Positions 62,557 through 64,000 of a stretch of DNA of 64,000 bases are shown piece by piece. The notes under the pieces are model-generated. The model saw only the letters and a list, made by a program, of their open reading frames with translations. It ran no database searches and was not told the origin of the DNA. The first letter of the stretch is position 1; each line of letters starts with the position of its first letter. The stretch is from SHZL01 sp963784425. GTDB lineage: Bacteria > Pseudomonadota > Gammaproteobacteria > Xanthomonadales > SZUA-36. The DNA lies in assembly GCA_963784425.1 (NCBI GenBank), contig CAWARM010000013.1, positions 153,698 to 217,697 of the forward strand. Direction: 5' to 3'. A program made the position numbers and the translations under genes.

Positions 62557-63491
62557 GTTTGCGAATGCACCAGGCTGACGAAAATTTCCTCCAGCGAACT
62601 TTCGCTGGTTTGGAGATCCTTGAAATCGATGCCGTGTTCGCCCAGGCGGCGCAACAGGCCGGCTATGCCGGTGCGATCGCCCTGGGCATCGAAGGTATAC
62701 ACCAGTTGCTCACCATTGGCCGAAAGCTCCAATGGACAATCGGCCAGGCCGGGAGGAATTGCAGACAAGCGATTCTGCAATTGCAGGGTCAGTTGCTTCC
62801 TGCCGAGTTTCTTCATCAATACATCCTTGTCCTCGACCAGCATCAGTTCCCCTTTGTGAATGATGCCGATGCGATCGGCCATTTCCTCGGCCTCCTCGAT
62901 GTAATGCGTGGTGAGAATGATGGTTACACCTTGCTCACGCAAACGCCGAACCATGGTCCACATGTCGCGGCGTAACTCCACGTCCACGCCAGCAGTGGGC
63001 TCGTCCAGGAACAGGATTTTCGGTTCGTGCGCCAGCGCCTTGGCAATCAACACGCGGCGCTTCATGCCACCGGACAGGTTCATGATGCGGGTAAGGCGTT
63101 TATCCCACAGGGACAGGTCTCTCAATACGGTCTCGAGATGCTGCGGATTGGGCCGCTTGCCAAACAGGCCGCGGCTGAAATTGATCGTGGCCCACACCGT
63201 CTCGAACGAGTCGGTGGTCAGTTCCTGGGGCACCAGGCCGATGTGCGCGCGGGCCGCGCGGAAATCACTGACCACGTCGTGGCCGTCGGCCAGCACCTGT
63301 CCCAGTCCCGGGTTGACGATGCCGCAGATTATGTTGATCAGGGTGGTCTTGCCCGCACCGTTGGGGCCGAGCAAGGCAAAAATCTCGCCGTGGCGAATCT
63401 CCAGGTTGATGTTGTTCAGCGCCTTGAAACCCGAAGCATAGGTCTTGCTGAGATTGCGTACAGAAATGGCGGAATTGGGGTTTTCCGTCAT
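62553..63491 (-). CDS. ABC transporter ATP-binding protein (DrrA/CcmA-like)
   Basis: A 312-residue ATPase: Walker A LLGPNGAGKTTLIN, signature MNLSGGMKRRV, Walker B KILFLDEPTAGVD, and the H-loop TTHYIEEAEEM. A C-terminal regulatory domain follows (TYDAQGDRTGIAGLLRRLGE-like segment). It pairs with the ABC-2 permease overlapped downstream. The ATG at 63491 gives a normal N-terminus; the frame from 63530 overlaps the preceding DUF3307 gene. Drug, lipid or glycan export are all possible. Confidence 0.92.
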   Translation of the reverse strand: MTENPNSAISVRNLSKTYASGFKALNNINLEIRHGEIFALLGPNGAGKTTLINIICGIVNPGLGQVLADGHDVVSDFRAARAHIGLVPQELTTDSFETVWATINFSRGLFGKRPNPQHLETVLRDLSLWDKRLTRIMNLSGGMKRRVLIAKALAHEPKILFLDEPTAGVDVELRRDMWTMVRRLREQGVTIILTTHYIEEAEEMADRIGIIHKGELMLVEDKDVLMKKLGRKQLTLQLQNRLSAIPPGLADCPLELSANGEQLVYTFDAQGDRTGIAGLLRRLGEHGIDFKDLQTSESSLEEIFVSLVHSQT

Positions 63492-63501
63492 GGCAAAAGC
63501 A

Positions 63502-63888
63502 TCAGCTGATATAGCTGATGGCTGCACCATTGATCACCACGTGAATGATATTGTCCACAATGATCAGCAACCAGGCGGACATATAGGGAGGCATCCCGTG
63601 CGAGAACCCGGTGGCACGGCATTCCGCCCACGGTTTGCTTCCGGGCCAGGGATAATTCCTCACCCATACCAGGTAGCGGGCGAGGCGAAAACGGTCGATG
63701 ATAAAATGTGTGCCACTAATTACCAGCAGGACCTTAGCGTTGGTGGTAAGAAACAGGAACGGCAGGGCATAGGTCACAGCGTGTGCCAGTGTTGCCAGCG
63801 AACGGGTGGTCTTTGCATTCGCCATCCAGTCGGTTTGCAATACGTAATCGCCCACCGCATGTGCAAGCAATTGATTAGCAGTAATCAC
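63502..63888 (-). CDS. DUF3307 family membrane protein
   Basis: A 128-residue membrane protein matching DUF3307: it begins LLAHAVGDYVLQTDWMANAK and has THFIIDRFRLARYLVW in the middle, with a C-terminal helix LLIIVDNIIHVVING. The histidine- and aspartate-bearing helices are family hallmarks; function is unknown. It lies 10 bases upstream of the ABC ATPase start and is probably co-transcribed with the exporter. No further gene is seen between 63889 and the window end. Confidence 0.75.
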   Translation of the reverse strand: MITANQLLAHAVGDYVLQTDWMANAKTTRSLATLAHAVTYALPFLFLTTNAKVLLVISGTHFIIDRFRLARYLVWVRNYPWPGSKPWAECRATGFSHGMPPYMSAWLLIIVDNIIHVVINGAAISYIS

Positions 63889-64000
63889 TCGCTGGTCCCC
63901 TGGTATTCTGTTCCCGTTACGGTGCGGAACACTGTTCTAAGGCGATATCAGACCATCCCAAGGTATACTTTTCAACATTAGTTTGTACTTCAACTCCTTA

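Overview
The window is GC-rich chromosomal DNA, most likely from a gammaproteobacterium. The best support is a full-length RapA/HepA, which is largely confined to that class, together with DbpA, a periplasmic M13 peptidase, NdvB-type glucan synthase and many small proteobacterial envelope-stress families. No rRNA, tRNA, phage, insertion sequence or CRISPR array was found. Genes are tightly packed; no gene-free stretch exceeds about 300 bases.

Layout. 1-5.2 kb: a surface-glycan cluster with two family-2 glycosyltransferases, a PhyH-type dioxygenase, a membrane-anchored PQQ-type sugar dehydrogenase and a GT10 transferase. 5.2-8.8 kb (minus strand): Sel1-repeat protein, DNA photolyase and a frameshifted dbpA. 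9.0-11.9 kb: VapBC and an M13 metallopeptidase lipoprotein. 12-15 kb: a molybdopterin oxidoreductase and a divergent PPOX-fold flavoprotein, bracketed by an exact 21-bp direct repeat. 15.1-20.2 kb: DUF4404, rapA and fhs. 20.2-24.6 kb: small envelope proteins and a large Gly/Tyr- and Gln-rich secreted protein. 24.8-32 kb: a signalling module with two hybrid histidine kinases sharing a paralogous PAS domain, a REC-PAS protein, a Crp/Fnr-type regulator and a metallo-beta-lactamase-fold hydrolase fused to a receiver. 32.2-34.8 kb: a DUF3096/DUF883/YqjE-like/AI-2E-transporter operon. 34.9-37.7 kb: copper handling (HMA protein and P1B ATPase). 37.8-46.4 kb: a 2887-residue cyclic glucan synthase. 46.5-58.4 kb: an island of small stress and envelope proteins (DUF3309, CsbD, PAP2, BON, phospholipase D-type, DUF5329, DUF6600, antiporter, superoxide dismutase, entericidin-like, dodecin). 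58.6-60.3 kb: two more Crp/Fnr-type regulators. 60.3-63.9 kb (minus strand): alkaline phosphatase, an ABC-2 exporter and DUF3307.

How it may work together. A near-perfect 18-bp palindrome, CTGTGCGCCAGCGCACAG, recurs with variation in intergenic DNA ahead of both kinases, the DUF3096 operon, csbD/PAP2, small membrane-protein genes and two of the Crp/Fnr-type genes. I infer that the Crp/Fnr paralogs bind it, and that the phosphorelay, these regulators and the stress-envelope genes form one regulon. No receiver protein in the module carries a DNA-binding domain, so the receiver-linked hydrolase is a candidate non-transcriptional output.

Sequence quality caveat. At least six genes carry single-base frameshifts, nearly all at short homopolymers. 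This is more consistent with sequence error than with gene decay, so several 'broken' or 'fused' genes here may be intact in the organism.
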